The notes under the pieces were generated by a model. It searched no databases. It worked only from the letters and a program-made list of their open reading frames with translations, and was not told where the DNA came from. From the NCBI RefSeq assembly GCF_037975245.1, contig NC_092563.1:11065001-11129000 (forward strand): a DNA stretch of 64,000 bases, in the 5' to 3' direction. Position 1 is the stretch's first letter. Each line of letters opens with the position of its first letter. This DNA comes from Apostichopus japonicus (Eukaryota > Echinodermata > Holothuroidea > Aspidochirotida > Stichopodidae). Made by a program: the position numbers and the translations under genes. This document shows positions 51,600 to 64,000 of this stretch, one piece after another.

Positions 51600-54500
51600 C
51601 TCGGAACAACTCCATAGTTGGTGTGCAGGGGGGACCTACGACTTACCTGTAGCTTATTGTTTTTGTAAAGGTCAAGGTCATCTGGGGTCACCATGGTCGA
51701 AATGGTGAGTGACCTTTTAAAACGCGATATCTCAAGGAGGCGAGGTCGTAACAACTCCATAGTTGGTGTGCAGGGGGGACTTTCGACTTACCTGTAGCCC
51801 ATTGTTTTTGGTAGAGGTCAAATGTCATCTGTGGTCAGCAGGGTCGAAATGGTGAGTGACATTTGTAAACGCGATATCTCAAGGAGGCGAGCTCGGAACA
51901 ACTCCATAGTTGGTGTGCAGGGGGGACCTACGACTTACCTGTAGCTTATTGTTTTTGTAAAGGTCAAGGTCATCTGGGGTCACCATGGTCGAAATGGTGA
52001 GTGACCTTTTAAAACGCGATATCTCAAGGAGGCGAGGTCGTAACAACTCCATAGTTGGTGTGCAGGGGGGACTTTCGACTTACCTGTAGCCCATTGTTTT
52101 TGGTAGAGGTCAAAGGTCATCTGTGGTCAGCAGGGTCGAAATGGTGAGTGACATTTGTAAACGCGATATCTCAAGGAGGCGAGCTCGGAACAACTCCATA
52201 GTTGGTGTGCAGGGGGGACCTACGACTTACCTGTAGCCCATTGTTTTTGGTAGAGGTCAAGGTCATCTGGGGTCACCATGGTCGAAATGGTGAGTGACCT
52301 TTTAAAACGCGATATCTCAAGGAGGCGAGGTCGTAACAACTCCATAGTTGGTGTGCAGGGGGGACTTTCGACTTACCTGTAGCCCATTGTTTTTGGTAGA
52401 GGTCAAAGGTCATCTGTGGTCAGCAGGGTCGAAATGGTGAGAGACCTTTGTAAACGCGATATCTCAAGGAGGCAAGGTCGCAACAACTCCATAGTTGGAG
52501 TGCAGGGGGGACTTTCGACTTACCTTTAGCCCATTGTTTTTGGTAGAGGTCAAAGGTCATCTGTGGTCAGCAGGGTCGAAATGGTGAGTGACATTTGTAA
52601 ACGCGATATCTCATGGAGGCAAGGTCGCAACAACTCCATAGTTGGAGTGCAGGGGGGACTTTCGACTTACCTTTAGCCCATTGTTTTTGGTAGAGGTCAA
52701 AGGTCATCTGTGGTCAGCAGGGTCGAAATGGTGAGTGACATTTGTAAACGTGATATCTCAAGGAGGCGAGCTCGGAACAACTCCATAGTTGCAGTGCAGG
52801 GGGGACCTACGACTTACCGGTAGCCCATTGTTTTTGGTAAAGGTCAAGGTCATCTGGGGTCACCATGGTCGAAATGGTGATTGACCTTTTAAAACGCGAT
52901 ATCTCAAGGAGGCGAGGTCGCAACAACTCCATAGTTGGAGTGCAGGGGGGACTTTCGACTTACCTATAGCCCATTGTTTTTGGTAGAGGTCAAAGGTCAT
53001 CTGTGGTCAGCAGGGTCGAAATGGTGAGTGACATTTGTAAACGTGATATCTCAAGGAGGCGAGCTCGGAACAACTCCATAGTTGGTGTGCAGGGGGCACC
53101 TACGACTTACCTGTAGCTTATTGTTTTTGTAAAGGTCAAGGTCATCTGGGGTCACCATGGTCGAAATGGTGAGTGACCTTTTAAAACGCGATATCTCAAG
53201 GAGGCGAGGTCGTAACAACTCCATAGTTGGTGTGCAGGGGGGACTTTCGACTTACCTGTAGCCCATTGTTTTTGGTAGAGGTCAAAGGTCATCTGTGGTC
53301 AGCAGGGTCGAAATGGTGAGTGACATTTGTAAACGCGATATCTCAAGGAGGCGAGCTCGGAACAACTCCATAGTTGGTGTGCAAAGGGGACCTACGACTT
53401 ACCTGTAGCCCATTGTTTTTGGTAAAGGTCAAGGTCATCTGGGGTCACCATGGTCGAAATGGTGAGTGACCTTTTAAAACGCGATATCTCAAGGAGGCGA
53501 GGTCGTAACAACTCCATAGTTGGTGTGCAGGGGGGACTTTCGACTTACCTGTAGCCCATTGTTTTTGGTAGAGGTCAAAGGTCATCTGTGGTCAGCAGGG
53601 TCGAAATGGTGAGAGACCTTTGTAAACGCGATATCTCAAGGAGGCAAGGTCGCAACAACTCCATAGTTGGAGTGCAGGGGGGACTTTCGACTTACCTGTA
53701 GCCCATTGTTTTTGGTAGAGGTCAAAGGTCATATGTGGTCAGCAGGGTCGAAATGGTGAGTGACATTTGTAAACGTGATATCTCAAGGAGGCGAGCTCGG
53801 AACAACTCCATAGTTGGTGTGCAGGGGGGACCTACGACTTACCTGTAGCCCATTGTTTTTGTAAAGGTCAAGGTCATCTGTGGTCACCATGGTCGAAATG
53901 GTGAGTGACCTTTTAAAACGCGATATCTCAAGGAGACGAGGTCGCAACAACTCCATAGTTGGTGTGCAGGGGGGACTTTCGACTCACCTGTAGCCCATTG
54001 TTTTTGGTAGAGGTCAAAGGTCATCTGTGGTCAGCAGGGTCGAAATGGTGACAGACCTTTGTAAACGCGATATCTCAAGGAGGCAAGGTCGGAACAACTC
54101 CATAGTTGGTTTGCCGGGGGGACTTTCGACTTACCTGTAGCCCATTGTTTTTGGTAGAGGTCAAAGGTCATCTGTGGTCAGCAGGGTCGAAATGGTGAGT
54201 GACATTTGTAAACGCGATATCTCATGGAGGCAAGGTCGCAACAACTCCATAGTTGGAGTGCAGGGGGGACTTTCGACTTACCTATAGCCCATTGTTTTTG
54301 GTAGAGGTCAAAGGTCATATGTGGTCAGCAGGGTCGAAATGGTGAGTGACATTTGTAAACGTGATATCTCAAGGAGGCGAGCTCGGAACAACTCCATAGT
54401 TGGTGTGCAGGGGGGACCTACGACTTACCTGTAGCCCATTGTTTTTGTAAAGGTCAAGGTCATCTGGGGTCACCATGGTCGAAATGGTGAGTGACCTTTT

Positions 54501-57500
54501 AAAACGCGATATCTCAAGGAGACGAGGTCGTAACAACTCCATAGTTGGTGTGCAGGGGGGACTTTCGACTCACCTGTAGCCCATTGTTTTTGGTAGAGGT
54601 CAAAGGTCATCTGTGGTCAGCAGGGTCGAAATGGTGACAGACCTTTGTAAACGCGATATCTCAAGGAGGCGAGGTCGGAACAACTCCATAGTTGGTTTGC
54701 CGGGGGGACTTTCGACTTACCTGTAGCCCATTGTTTTTGGTAGAGGTCAAAGGTCATCTGTGGTCAGCAGGGTCGAAATGGTGAGTGACATTTGTAAACG
54801 CGATATCTCATGGAGGCAAGGTCGCAACAACTCCATAGTTGGAGTGCAGGGGGGACTTTCGACTTACCTATAGCCCATTGTTTTTGGTAGAGGTCAAAGG
54901 TCATCTGTGGTCAGCAGGGTCGAAATGGTGAGTGACATTTGTAAACGCGATATCTCAAGGAGGCGAGCTCGGAACAACTCCATAGTTGGTGTGCAGGGGG
55001 GACCTACGACTTACCTGTAGCTTATTGTTTTTGTAAAGGTCAAGGTCATCTGGGGTCACCATGGTCGAAATGGTGAGTGACCTTTTAAAACGCGATATCT
55101 CAAGGAGGCGAGGTCGTAACAACTCCATAGTTGGTGTGCAGGGGGGACTTTCGACTTACCTGTAGCCCATTGTTTTTGGTAGAGGTCAAATGTCATCTGT
55201 GGTCAGCAGGGTCGAAATGGTGAGTGACATTTGTAAACGCGATATCTCAAGGAGGCGAGCTCGGAACAACTCCATAGTTGGTGTGCAGGGGGGACCTACG
55301 ACTTACCTGTAGCTTATTGTTTTTGTAAAGGTCAAGGTCATCTGGGGTCACCATGGTCGAAATGGTGAGTGACCTTTTAAAACGCGATATCTCAAGGAGG
55401 CGAGGTCGTAACAACTCCATAGTTGGTGTGCAGGGGGGACTTTCGACTTACCTGTAGCCCATTGTTTTTGGTAGAGGTCAAAGGTCATCTGTGGTCAGCA
55501 GGGTCGAAATGGTGAGTGACATTTGTAAACGCGATATCTCAAGGAGGCGAGCTCGGAACAACTCCATAGTTGGTGTGCAGGGGGGACCTACGACTTACCT
55601 GTAGCCCATTGTTTTTGGTAGAGGTCAAGGTCATCTGGGGTCACCATGGTCGAAATGGTGAGTGACCTTTTAAAACGCGATATCTCAAGGAGGCGAGGTC
55701 GTAACAACTCCATAGTTGGTGTGCAGGGGGGACTTTCGACTTACCTGTAGCCCATTGTTTTTGGTAGAGGTCAAAGGTCATCTGTGGTCAGCAGGGTCGA
55801 AATGGTGAGAGACCTTTGTAAACGCGATATCTCAAGGAGGCAAGGTCGCAACAACTCCATAGTTGGAGTGCAGGGGGGACTTTCGACTTACCTTTAGCCC
55901 ATTGTTTTTGGTAGAGGTCAAAGGTCATCTGTGGTCAGCAGGGTCGAAATGGTGAGTGACATTTGTAAACGCGATATCTCATGGAGGCAAGGTCGCAACA
56001 ACTCCATAGTTGGAGTGCAGGGGGGACTTTCGACTTACCTTTAGCCCATTGTTTTTGGTAGAGGTCAAAGGTCATCTGTGGTCAGCAGGGTCGAAATGGT
56101 GAGTGACATTTGTAAACGTGATATCTCAAGGAGGCGAGCTCGGAACAACTCCATAGTTGCAGTGCAGGGGGGACCTACGACTTACCGGTAGCCCATTGTT
56201 TTTGGTAAAGGTCAAGGTCATCTGGGGTCACCATGGTCGAAATGGTGATTGACCTTTTAAAACGCGATATCTCAAGGAGGCGAGGTCGCAACAACTCCAT
56301 AGTTGGAGTGCAGGGGGGACTTTCGACTTACCTATAGCCCATTGTTTTTGGTAGAGGTCAAAGGTCATCTGTGGTCAGCAGGGTCGAAATGGTGAGTGAC
56401 ATTTGTAAACGTGATATCTCAAGGAGGCGAGCTCGGAACAACTCCATAGTTGGTGTGCAGGGGGCACCTACGACTTACCTGTAGCTTATTGTTTTTGTAA
56501 AGGTCAAGGTCATCTGGGGTCACCATGGTCGAAATGGTGAGTGACCTTTTAAAACGCGATATCTCAAGGAGGCGAGGTCGTAACAACTCCATAGTTGGTG
56601 TGCAGGGGGGACTTTCGACTTACCTGTAGCCCATTGTTTTTGGTAGAGGTCAAAGGTCATCTGTGGTCAGCAGGGTCGAAATGGTGAGTGACATTTGTAA
56701 ACGCGATATCTCAAGGAGGCGAGCTCGGAACAACTCCATAGTTGGTGTGCAAAGGGGACCTACGACTTACCTGTAGCCCATTGTTTTTGGTAAAGGTCAA
56801 GGTCATCTGGGGTCACCATGGTCGAAATGGTGAGTGACCTTTTAAAACGCGATATCTCAAGGAGGCGAGGTCGTAACAACTCCATAGTTGGTGTGCAGGG
56901 GGGACTTTCGACTTACCTGTAGCCCATTGTTTTTGGTAGAGGTCAAAGGTCATCTGTGGTCAGCAGGGTCGAAATGGTGAGAGACCTTTGTAAACGCGAT
57001 ATCTCAAGGAGGCAAGGTCGCAACAACTCCATAGTTGGAGTGCAGGGGGGACTTTCGACTTACCTGTAGCCCATTGTTTTTGGTAGAGGTCAAAGGTCAT
57101 ATGTGTTCAGCAGGGTCGAAATGGTGAGTGACATTTGTAAACGTGATATCTCAAGGAGGCGAGCTCGGAACAACTCCATAGTTGGTGTGCAGGGGGGACC
57201 TACGACTTACCTGTAGCCCATTGTTTTTGTAAAGGTCAAGGTCATCTGTGGTCACCATGGTCGAAATGGTGAGTGACCTTTTAAAACGCGATATCTCAAG
57301 GAGACGAGGTCGTAACAACTCCATAGTTGGTGTGCAGGGGGGACTTTCGACTCACCTGTAGCCCATTGTTTTTGGTAGAGGTCAAAGGTCATCTGTGGTC
57401 AGCAGGGTCGAAATGGTGACAGACCTTTGTAAACGCGATATCTCAAGGAGGCAAGGTCGGAACAACTCCATAGTTGGTTTGCCGGGGGGACTTTCGACTT

Positions 57501-57660
57501 ACCTGTAGCCCATTGTTTTTGGTAGAGGTCAAAGGTCATCTGTGGTCAGCAGGGTCGAAATGGTGAGTGACATTTGTAAACGCGATATCTCATGGAGGCA
57601 AGGTCGCAACAACTCCATAGTTGGAGTGCAGGGGGGACTTTCGACTTACCTATAGCCCAT
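51600..57660. repeat. Block repeated at 3368 bp (23 monomers)
   Basis: TCAAATGTCATCTG (AATGTC at 51821 and 55189), GTGCAAAGGGGACC (GCAAAG at 53381 and 56749) and GGTTTGCCGG (TTGCCG at 54111 and 57479) all recur exactly 3368 bp apart. This is the longest clear internal duplication in the array. Confidence 0.85.
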
Positions 57661-60600
57661 TGTTTTTGGTAGAGGTGAAAGGTCATCTGTGGTCAGCAGG
57701 GTCGAAATGGTGAGTGACATTTGTAAACGCGATATCTCAAGGAGGCGAGCTCGGAACAACTCCATAGTTGGTGTGCAGGGGGTACCTACGACTTACCTGT
57801 AGCTTATTGTTTTTGTAAAGGTCAAGGTCATCTGGGGTCACCATGGTCGAAATGGTGAGTGACCTTTTAAAACGCGATATCTCAAGGAGGCGAGGTCGTA
57901 ACAACTCCATAGTTGGTGTGCAGGGGGGACTTTCGACTTACCTGTAGCCCATTGTTTTTGGTAGAGGTCAAAGGTCATCTGTGGTCAGCAGGGTCGAAAT
58001 GGTGAGTGACATTTGTAAACGCGATATCTCAAGGAGGCGAGCTCGGAACAACTCCATAGTTGGTGTGCAGGGGGGACCTACGACTTACCTGTAGCTTATT
58101 GTTTTTGTAAAGGTCAAGGTCATCCTGGGTCACCATGGTCGAAATGGTGAGTGACCTTTTAAAACGCGATATCTCAAGGAGGCGAGGTCGTAACAACTCC
58201 ATAGTTGGTGTGCAGGGGGGACTTTCGACTTACCTGTAGCCCATTGTTTTTGGTAGAGGTCAAAGGTCATCTGTGGTCAGCAGGGTCGAAATGGTGAGTG
58301 ACATTTGTAAACGCGATATCTCAAGGAGGCGAGCTCGGAACAACTCCATAGTTGGTGTGCAGGGGGGACCTACGACTTACCTGTAGCCCATTGTTTTTGG
58401 TAGAGGTCAAGGTCATCTGGGGTCACCATGGTCGAAATGGTGAGTGACCTTTTAAAACGCGATATCTCAAGGAGACGAGGTCGTAACAACTCCATAGTTG
58501 GTGTGCAGGGGGGACTTTCGACTCACCTGTAGCCCATTGTTTTTGGTAGAGGTCAAAGGTCATCTGTGGTCAGCAGGGTCGAAATGGTGACAGACCTTTG
58601 TAAACGCGATATCTCAAGGAGGCGAGGTCGGAACAACTCCATAGTTGGTTTGCCGGGGGGACTTTCGACTTACCTGTAGCCCATTGTTTTTGGTAGAGGT
58701 CAAAGGTCATCTGTGGTCAGCAGGGTCGAAATGGTGAGTGACATTTGTAAACGCGATATCTCATGGAGGCAAGGTCGCAACAACTCCATAGTTGAAGTGC
58801 AGGGGGGACTTTCGACTTACCTATAGCCCATTGTTTTTGGTAGAGGTCAAAGGTCATCTGTGGTCAGCAGGGTCGAAATGGTGAGTGACATTTGTAAACG
58901 CGATATCTCAAGGAGGCGAGCTCGGAACAACTCCATAGTTGGTGTGCAGGGGGGACCTACGACTTACCTGTAGCTTATTGTTTTTGTAAAGGTCAAGGTC
59001 ATCTGGGGTCACCATGGTCGAAATGGTGAGTGACCTTTTAAAACGCGATATCTCAAGGAGGCGAGGTCGTAACAACTCCATAGTTGGTGTGCAGGGGGGA
59101 CTTTCGACTTACCTGTAGCCCATTGTTTTTGGTAGAGGTCAAAGGTCATCTGTGGTCAGCAGGGTCGAAATGGTGAGTGACATTTGTAAACGCGATATCT
59201 CAAGGAGGCGAGCTCGGAACAACTCCATAGTTGGTGTGCAGGGGGGACCTACGACTTACCTGTAGCTTATTGTTTTTGTAAAGGTCAAGGTCATCCTGGG
59301 TCACCATGGTCGAAATGGTGAGTGACCTTTTAAAACGCGATATCTCAAGGAGGCGAGGTCGTAACAACTCCATAGTTGGTGTGCAGGGGGGACTTTCGAC
59401 TTACCTGTAGCCCATTGTTTTTGGTAGAGGTCAAAGGTCATCTGTGGTCAGCAGGGTCGAAATGGTGAGTGACATTTGTAAACGCGATATCTCAAGGAGG
59501 CGAGCTCGGAACAACTCCATAGTTGGTGTGCAGGGGGGACCTACGACTTACCTGTAGCCCATTGTTTTTGGTAGAGGTCAAGGTCATCTGGGGTCACCAT
59601 GGTCGAAATGGTGAGTGACCTTTTAAAACGCGATATCTCAAGGAGGCGAGGTCGTAACAACTCCATAGTTGGTGTGCAGGGGGGACTTTCGACTTACCTG
59701 TAGCCCATTGTTTTTGGTAGAGGTCAAAGGTCATCTGTGGTCAGCAGGGTCGAAATGGTGAGAGACCTTTGTAAACGCGATATCTCAAGGAGGCAAGGTC
59801 GCAACAACTCCATAGTTGGAGTGCAGGGGGGACTTTCGACTTACCTGTAGCCCATTGTTTTTGGTAGAGGTCAAAGGTCATATGTGGTCAGCAGGGTCGA
59901 AATGGTGAGTGACATTTGTAAACGTGATATCTCAAGGAGGCGAGCTCGGAACAACTCCATAGTTGGTGTGCAGGGGGGACCTACGACTTACCTGTAGCCC
60001 ATTGTTTTTGTAAAGGTCAAGGTCATCTGGGGTCACCATGGTGGAAATGGTGAGTGACCTTTTAAAACGCGATATCTCAAGGAGACGAGGTCGTAACAAC
60101 TCCATAGTTGGTGTGCAGGGGGGACTTTCGACTCACCTGTAGCCCATTGTTTTTGGTAGAGGTCAAAGGTCATCTGTGGTCAGCAGGGTCGAAATGGTGA
60201 GAGACCTTTGTAAACGCGATATCTCAAGGAGGCGAGGTCGGAACAACTCCATAGTTGGTGTGCAGGGGGGACTTTCGACTTACCTGTAGCCCATTGTTTT
60301 TGGTAGAGGTCAAAGGTCATCTGTGGTCAGCAGGGTCGAAATGGTGAGAGACCTTTGTAAACGCGATATCTCAATTAGGCAAGGTCGCAACAACTCCATA
60401 GTTGGAGTGCAGGGGGGACTTTCGACTTACCTGTAGCCCATTGTTTTTGGTAGAGGTCAAAGGTCATCTGTGGTCAGCAGGGTCGAAATGGTGAGTGACA
60501 TTTGTAAACGCGATATCTCATGGAGGCAAGGTCGCAACAACTCCATAGTTGGAGTGCAGGGGGGACTTTCGACTTACCTATAGCCCATTGTTTTTGGTAG

Positions 60601-63000
60601 AGGTCAAAGGTCATCTGTGGTCAGCAGGGTCGAAATGGTGAGTGACATTTGTAAACGTGATATCTCAAGGAGGCGAGCTCGGAACAACTCCATAGTTGGT
60701 GTGCAGGGGGGACCTACGACTTACCGGTAGCCCATTGTTTTTGGTAAAGGTCAAGGTCATCTGGGGTCACCATGGTCGAAATGGTGAGTGACCTTTTAAA
60801 ACGCGATATCTCAAGGAGGCGAGGTCGCAACAACTCCATAGTTGGAGTGCAGGGGGGACTTTCGACTTACCTGTAGCCCATTGTTTTTGGTAGAGGTCAA
60901 AGGTCATCTGTGGTCAGCAGGGTCGAAATGGTGAGTGACATTTGTAAACGTGATATCTCAAGGAGGCGAGCTCGGAACAACTCCATAGTTGGTGTGCAGG
61001 GGGGACCTACGACTTACCTGTAGCCCATTGTTTTTGTAAAGGTCAAGGTCATCTGGGGTCACCATGGTCGAAATGGTGAGTGACCTTTTAAAACGCGATA
61101 TCTCAAGGAGGCGAGGTCGTAACAACTCCATAGTTGGTGTGCAGGGGGGACTTTCGACTTACCTGTAGCCCATTGTTTTTGGTAGAGGTCAAAGGTCATC
61201 TGTGGTCAGCAGGGTCGAAATGGTGAGTGACATTTGTAAACGCGATATCTCAAGGAGGCGAGCTCGGAACAACTCCATAGTTGGTGTGCAGTGGGGACCT
61301 ACGACTTACCTGTAGCCCATTGTTTTTGGTAAAGGTCAAGGTCATCTGGGGTCAGCAGGGTCGAAATGGTGAGTGACCTTTTAAAACGCGATATCTCAAG
61401 GAGGCGAGGTCGCAACAACTCCATAGTTGGAGTGCAGGGGGGACTTTCGACTTACCTATAGCCCATTGTTTTTGGTAGAGGTCAAAGGTCATCTGTGGTC
61501 AGCAGGGTCGAAATGGTGAGTGACCTTTTAAAACGCGATATCTCAAGGAGGCGAGGTCGTAACAACTCCATAGTTGGTGTGCAGGGGGGACTTTCGACTT
61601 ACCTGTAGCCCATTGTTTTTGGTAGAGGTCAAAGGTCATCTGTGGTCAGCAGGGTCGAAATGGTGAGAGACCTTTGTAAACGCGATATCTCAAGGAGGCG
61701 AGGTCGCAACAACTCCATAGTTGGAGTGCAGGGGGGACCTACGACCTACCTGTAGCCCATTGTTTTTGTAAAGGTCAAGGTCATCTGGGGTCACCATGGT
61801 CGAAATGGTGAGTGACCTTTTAAAACGCGATATCTCAAGGAGACGAGGTCGTAACAACTCCATAGTTGGTGTGCAGGGGGGACTTTCGACTTACCTGTAG
61901 CCCATTGTTTTTGGTAGAGGTCAAAGGTCATCTGTGGTCAGCAGGGTCGAAATGGTGAGAGACCTTTGTAAACGCGATATCTCAAGGAGGCGAGGTCGGA
62001 ACAACTCCATAGTTGGTTTGCCGGGGGGACTTTCGACTGACCTGTAGCCCATTGTTTTTGGTAGAGGTCAAGGTCATCTGGGGTCACCATGGTCGAAATG
62101 GTGAGTGACCTTTGTAAACGCGATATCTCAAGGAGGCAAGGTCGCAACAACTCCATAGTTGGAGTGCAGGGGGGACTTTCGACTTACCTTTAGCCCATTG
62201 TTTTTGGTAGAGGTCAAAGGTCATCTGTGGTCAGCAGGGTCGAAATGGTGAGTGACCTTTTAAAACGCGATATCTCAAGGAGGCGAGGTCGTAACAACTC
62301 CATAGTTGGTGTGCAGGGGGGACTTTCGACTTACCTGTAGCCCATTGTTTTTGGTAGAGGTCAAAGGTCATCTGTGGTCAGCAGGGTTGAAATGGTGAGA
62401 GACCTTTGTAAACGCGATATCTCAAGGAGGCGAGGTCGCAACAACTCCATAGTTGGAGTGCAGGGGGGACCTACGACCTACCTGTAGCCCATTGTTTTTG
62501 TAAAGGTCAAGGTCATCTGGGGTCACCATGGTCGAAATGGTGAGTGACCTTTTAAAACGCGATATCTCAAGGAGACGAGGTCGTAACAACTCCATAGTTG
62601 GTGTGCAGGGGGGACTTTCGACTCACCTGTAGCCCATTGTTTTTGGTAGAGGTCAAAGGTCATCTGTGGTCAGCAGGGTCGAAATGGTGAGAGACCTTTG
62701 TAAACGCGATATCTCAAGGAGGCGAGGTCGGAACAACTCCATAGTTGGTTTGCCGGGGGGACTTTCGACTGACCTGTAGCCCATTGTTTTTGGTAGAGGT
62801 CAAGGTCATCTGGGGTCACCATGGTCGAAATGGTGAGTGACATTTGTAAACGCGATATCTCATGGAGGCAAGGTCGCAACAACTCCATAGTTGGAGTGCA
62901 GGGGGGACTTTCGACTTACCTATAGCCCATTGTTTTTGGTAGAGGTCAAAGGTCATCTGTGGTCAGCAGGGTCGAAATGGTGAGTGACATTTGTAAACGC
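57500..63000. repeat. Further duplicated blocks of 8 and 5 monomers
   Basis: CATCCTGGGTCACC at 58121 and 59292 marks an offset of 1171 bp (8 monomers). ACGACCTACCTGTAG at 61741 and 62473 marks an offset of 732 bp (5 monomers). A similar offset of 880 bp (6 monomers) is marked further left by GGACTTTTGACTT at 35221 and 36101. Confidence 0.7.
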
Positions 63001-64000
63001 GATATCTCAAGGAGGCGAGCTCGGAACAACTCCATAGTTGGTGTGCAGGGGGGACCTACGACTTACCTGTAGCTTATTGTTTTTGTAAAGGTCAAGGTCA
63101 TCTGGGGTCACCATGGTCGAAATGGTGAGTGACCTTTTAAAACGCGATATCTCAAGGTGGCGAGGTCGTAACAACTCCATAGTTGGTGTGCAGGGGGGAC
63201 TTTCGACTTACCTGTAGCCCATTGTTTTTGGTAGAGGTCAAAGGTCATCTGTGGTCAGCAGGGTCGAAATGGTGAGTGACATTTGTAAACGCGATATCTC
63301 AAGGAGGCGAGCTCGGAACAACTCCATAGTTGGTGTGCAGGGGGGACCTACGACTTACCTGTAGCCCATTGTTTTTGGTAGAGGTCAAGGTCATCTGGGG
63401 TCACCATGGTCGAAATGGTGAGTGACCTTTTAAAACGCGATATCTCAACCAGGCGAGGTCGTAACAACTCCATAGTTGGTGTGCAGGGGGGACTTTCGAC
63501 TTACCTGTAGCCCATTGTTTTTGGTAGAGGTCAAAGGTCATCTGTGGTCAGCAGGGTCGAAATGGTGAGAGACCTTTGTAAACGCGATATCTCAAGGAGG
63601 CAAGGTCGCAACAACTCCATAGTTGGAGTGCATTGGGGACTTTCGACTTACCTGTAGCCCATTGTTTTTGGTAGAGTTCAAAGTTCATATGTGGTCAGCA
63701 GGGTCGAAATGGTGAGTGACATTTGTAAACGTGATATCTCAAGGAGGCGAGCTCGGAACAACTCCATAGTTGGTGTGCAGGGGGGACCTACGACCTACCT
63801 GTAGCCCATTGTTTTTGTAAAGGTCAAGGTCATCTGGGGTCACCATGGTCGAAATGGTGAGTGACCTTTTAAAACGCGATATCTCAAGGAGACGAGGTCG
63901 TAACAACTCCATAGTTGGTGTGCAGGGGGGACTTTCGACTCACCTGTAGCCCATTGTTTTTGGTAGAGGTCAAAGGTCATCTGTGGTCAGCAGGGTCGAA

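Larger units (their letters stand above)
27504..64000. repeat. 147-bp satellite array
   Basis: Tandem monomers starting GTCGAAATGGTGAGTGAC and ending TCATCTGTGGTCAGCAGG run to the right edge, about 250 copies by length. The typical monomer is 147 bp, with 146- and 145-bp forms. Three main classes are visible: one with GACATTTGTAAACG and GAGCTCGGAAC; one with GACCTTTTAAAACG and GAGGTCGTAAC; and one with GAGACCTTTGTAAACG, AAGGTCGCAAC and TTGGAGTGCAG. The first class often ends TAAAGGTCAAGGTCATCTGG then GGTCACCATG, and is then followed by the second class, making loose dimers. Each monomer also has the small inverted repeat CAACT-CCAT-AGTTG. Monomers at 27.5-29 kb are the most diverged; further right they are highly homogenised. 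Minus-strand open frames of 72-77 residues here are by-products of the repeat. Confidence 0.97.

Overview
This window looks like eukaryotic repeat-rich chromatin, most likely from a marine deuterostome. An echinoderm-type genome is my best guess, from the many AGGCCTA-type words, the AT-rich intergenic DNA and the style of the DNA transposons, but this is inference from composition and not proof. There is no operon structure, and no rRNA, tRNA or CRISPR array was seen. About 80% of the window is satellite DNA.

Layout. (1) 1-12794: a tandem array of a 22-bp unit, with larger internal duplications. (2) 12796-25686: a 12.9-kb non-satellite island inside that array. It is bounded by TTAA on both sides, has short inverted termini, and has dense AGACTGA/TCAGTCT clusters at both ends; I read it as one large DNA-transposon-like insertion. 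(3) 25688-27503: the 22-bp array resumes in the same orientation. (4) 27504-64000: a different satellite with a monomer of about 147 bp, running off the right edge (roughly 250 monomers). It has segmental amplifications of 5 to 23 monomers and more diverged monomers at its left edge.

The island holds the only credible genes, all on the minus strand. A three-exon gene (exons 21681-21958, 18173-18273 and 17101-17303) has good splice sites and matching intron phases and encodes about 193 residues of unknown function. Upstream of it are a 70-bp first exon whose product starts like a SAM-domain protein (25175-25244) and, between the two, a decayed coding remnant (about 23270-23477) that resembles the C-terminal part of an uncharacterised multi-copy metazoan family. 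The introns and spacers contain a decayed Penelope-like GIY-YIG endonuclease (17461-17730), a hAT-like element with a perfect 8-bp target duplication nested inside a MITE (19884-21163), a second small hAT-like MITE (13670-13772), a pair of matching hairpins, and a nested 265-bp/42-bp tandem repeat.

The most interesting observations are the TTAA-bounded island carrying intron-containing genes inside a satellite; the perfect DR1 nuclear-receptor motif in most 147-bp monomers, converted to a DR0/ERR-type motif by a one-base deletion in a second monomer class; the consensus 5' splice-site motif on the minus strand of almost every 147-bp monomer; and the monomer length equal to nucleosome-core DNA. 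The many open frames in the 22-bp array arise because the unit lacks stops in all six frames; I do not call them genes.
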